Of a stretch of DNA of 34,104 nucleotides, positions 32,791 through 34,104 are shown piece by piece (within the stretch, counting starts at the first letter, position 1; every line of letters begins with the position of its first letter). The notes under the pieces were generated by a model. The model was not told the origin of the DNA. It was given only the letters and a program-made list of their open reading frames with translations, and made no database searches. Source of the stretch: an uncultured Croceitalea sp. (GTDB taxonomy: Bacteria; Bacteroidota; Bacteroidia; Flavobacteriales; Flavobacteriaceae); the NCBI GenBank assembly GCA_937959125.1, contig CALGQU010000012.1, positions 1 through 34,104 on the forward strand, in the 5' to 3' direction. The translations under genes and the position numbers were made by a program.

Positions 32791-33986
32791 ATGCTTAGCA
32801 CACTTTTAATAACCTCCGCCATTTTTATGGCTCGTTGGTCCACTTCTTCCTCGGTCCAACCAAGCTTTATTAAACATGATATGGTTCTCCCTACCCAATG
32901 ATCGGACGCTGAAAAATCGGATTTCTTATAATCTGGTAGGCCTTCCAAAACATCGGTTGGTAATTTGCCCAGGGCTTTTCCTTTTGTAAGATGTTCCCAT
33001 TTTCGGTAGTAATGCCAATTGTTATCAAACCAATAAAAACAGGTGTCCACACCATGTTTTCCCAAGGCTAGATGTACTTGTTGTGCCAATTCTTTGGTGG
33101 GAAGAAAAAAGTTCAAAAATCCATAATTGCCTTCCCCGCCTTCTGGGATTCGCCTAAAACTAACTTCAGGAATTTCTTCCAGCGCAGCTTTTATGGTAAG
33201 ATAGTACTGCTTTTGAATCGCGATAAACTCGTCCAAACGTGGTAATTGGGCACAACCAACGGCAGCATTCAATTCCGAGATTCGGTAGTTGTAGCCTAAA
33301 AAGGGATGAGATTCTGCGCCCCTATCGTTTCCTCTATGGTCATGACCGTGATCGGAATATTGATGGGCATTTTCATAGAAAGCTATGCTGTTGGTCACCA
33401 CGGCACCACCCTCCCCGCAGGTAACTGTTTTAACATAGTCAAAAGAAAAGCAGCCCAAATCGCCAATGCTTCCCAACGGTTTTCCTTCATAGGTTCCCCC
33501 AATGGCCTGGCAGGCATCTTCCAACAACAATAGCCCGTGTTTATCGCAAATGCCGCGTAATGCCTTTAAATCTGCCATGGAACCGCACATATGCACGGGC
33601 ATGACTACTTTGGTCCTTGGTGTAATGGCAGCTTTAACGGCTTTTGGAGCTAAGGTTAAGGTATCATCTACATCTACCAGAATAGGGATTGCCCCCAAGG
33701 CCAAAATAGATTCAAAACTGGCCACAAAGGTAAAGGTGGGCATGATGACTTCATCCCCTGCCCCAATACCTGCACTGGCAAGGGCTACGGTAAGCGCGGC
33801 CGTACCACTACTGGTCAGATGCGCATGGGTGACCTGCATGCGCTTTGCCAAAGCAGCTTCCAATTCCTTGGCCTTCCACTGTCCGTTGCGCATACCATCA
33901 AAACCGTAACGCATTAATACTCCCGTATCTAGTACTTGCGCTACTTCTTTACGTTCCTTATCTCCAAATAATTCAAATCCTGGCAT
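32787..33986 (-). CDS. DegT/DnrJ/EryC1/StrS family sugar aminotransferase, KdnA-like
   Basis: A 399-residue PLP aminotransferase (fold type I). The PLP lysine is K186 in CFSFDYVKTVTCGEGG; SSGTAALTVALASAGIGAGDEV and LEDACQAIGGTYEGKPLG are DegT-family motifs. The N-terminus MPGFELFG, the HMCGSMADL segment and the SDHGHDHRGNDRGAE segment resemble KdnA, which makes 8-amino-3,8-dideoxy-Kdo (Kdo8N) in Shewanella; this is from memory, not a search. Family members aminate sugars for LPS, capsule, glycoprotein or antibiotic synthesis. No KdnB-like dehydrogenase or other sugar gene is visible within the window, so the product is uncertain. It converges with ribB, with 10 bases between the stops. Confidence 0.9.
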   Translation of the reverse strand: MPGFELFGDKERKEVAQVLDTGVLMRYGFDGMRNGQWKAKELEAALAKRMQVTHAHLTSSGTAALTVALASAGIGAGDEVIMPTFTFVASFESILALGAIPILVDVDDTLTLAPKAVKAAITPRTKVVMPVHMCGSMADLKALRGICDKHGLLLLEDACQAIGGTYEGKPLGSIGDLGCFSFDYVKTVTCGEGGAVVTNSIAFYENAHQYSDHGHDHRGNDRGAESHPFLGYNYRISELNAAVGCAQLPRLDEFIAIQKQYYLTIKAALEEIPEVSFRRIPEGGEGNYGFLNFFLPTKELAQQVHLALGKHGVDTCFYWFDNNWHYYRKWEHLTKGKALGKLPTDVLEGLPDYKKSDFSASDHWVGRTISCLIKLGWTEEEVDQRAIKMAEVIKSVLSI

Positions 33987-34030
33987 ATGTCGTTAATGGT
34001 TAATCATTATTAAAAAATAGTTGGACCATA

Positions 34031-34104
34031 TTAGGTAAAAAACCAAAGTTTAATGGCCATGGCAACTACCATGATAATGAGGAAGGATTTTATAAACCCG
34101 TCCC
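34031..34104 (-). CDS. C-terminal fragment of a membrane protein (partial, runs off right edge)
   Basis: On the minus strand an open frame enters from the right edge and stops at TAA 34031-34033. The readable 23 residues (DGFIKSFLIIMVVAMAIKLW, then FFT) are one hydrophobic helix with a positively charged start, typical of the last membrane segment of a transporter; a TauE/SafE-type permease is one guess. It lies 44 bases upstream of the aminotransferase start, on the same strand. Confidence 0.5.
   Translation of the reverse strand, partial: DGFIKSFLIIMVVAMAIKLWFFT

Noticed and set aside
1-34104. Mobile element, prophage or defence island
   Set aside because: No transposase, integrase, phage structural gene, restriction or toxin-antitoxin gene is visible, and no terminal repeats or tRNA attachment sites were seen. 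Gene content is core-like.

Overview
The window looks like a chromosomal segment of a marine Flavobacteriaceae-type member of Bacteroidota. The reasons are the A/T-leaning genes with few Shine-Dalgarno sites, several perfect matches to the Bacteroidota -7 promoter motif TAnnTTTG, a SusC-like TonB-dependent receptor with STN and carboxypeptidase-like domains, a DUF4249 lipoprotein beside it, and a tpx-dgkA-ftsK-lolA-lptF/G-ribB gene order. I see no tRNA, rRNA, CRISPR array, transposase, integrase or phage gene. No gap between genes exceeds 300 bases.

Layout. 1-15176 is a long minus-strand run. In transcription order it holds an NAD(P)H-dependent FMN reductase, pabB, tilS and dsbD (tightly packed, with a 4-base tilS/dsbD overlap), a membrane-anchored S45 penicillin-acylase-like amidase, then a four-gene outer-membrane uptake operon (unknown secreted protein, TonB-dependent receptor, DUF4249 lipoprotein, MG2-plus-plug protein), and finally yifB, cut by the left edge. 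15304-18136 is on the plus strand: a multi-pass acyltransferase-like protein and a DUF3179 protein. 18216-23080 is on the minus strand: a surface lipoprotein with two cadherin-like domains and 13 BspA/DUF285 repeats, dihydrolipoyl dehydrogenase, a small membrane protein and an Lrp/AsnC regulator. 23236-32776 is on the plus strand: a methionine gamma-lyase-like enzyme and an NhaC-family transporter, divergent from the Lrp gene, then tpx, dgkA, ftsK, lolA, an LptF/LptG permease and a RibB protein. 32787-34104 is on the minus strand: a KdnA-like DegT aminotransferase and the last codons of a membrane protein.

How the genes work together. The Lrp-lyase-NhaC group reads as a self-contained sulfur amino acid import and degradation module with a probable palindromic operator in the divergent promoter region. 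The TonB receptor operon is a substrate-uptake system of unknown ligand, with an unusual partner that has a plug-like domain but no barrel. The ftsK-lolA-lptF/G-ribB run joins division, lipoprotein and LPS transport and riboflavin synthesis. The C-terminal GTP cyclohydrolase II-like half of the RibB protein has lost every zinc ligand, so it is of the RibBX type.

Most of the window is ordinary core genome. The least explained parts are the receptor operon, the BspA-like lipoprotein with its regular 25-residue repeat and periodic insertions, the lyase/NhaC module, the degenerate RibA half and the KdnA-like aminotransferase.
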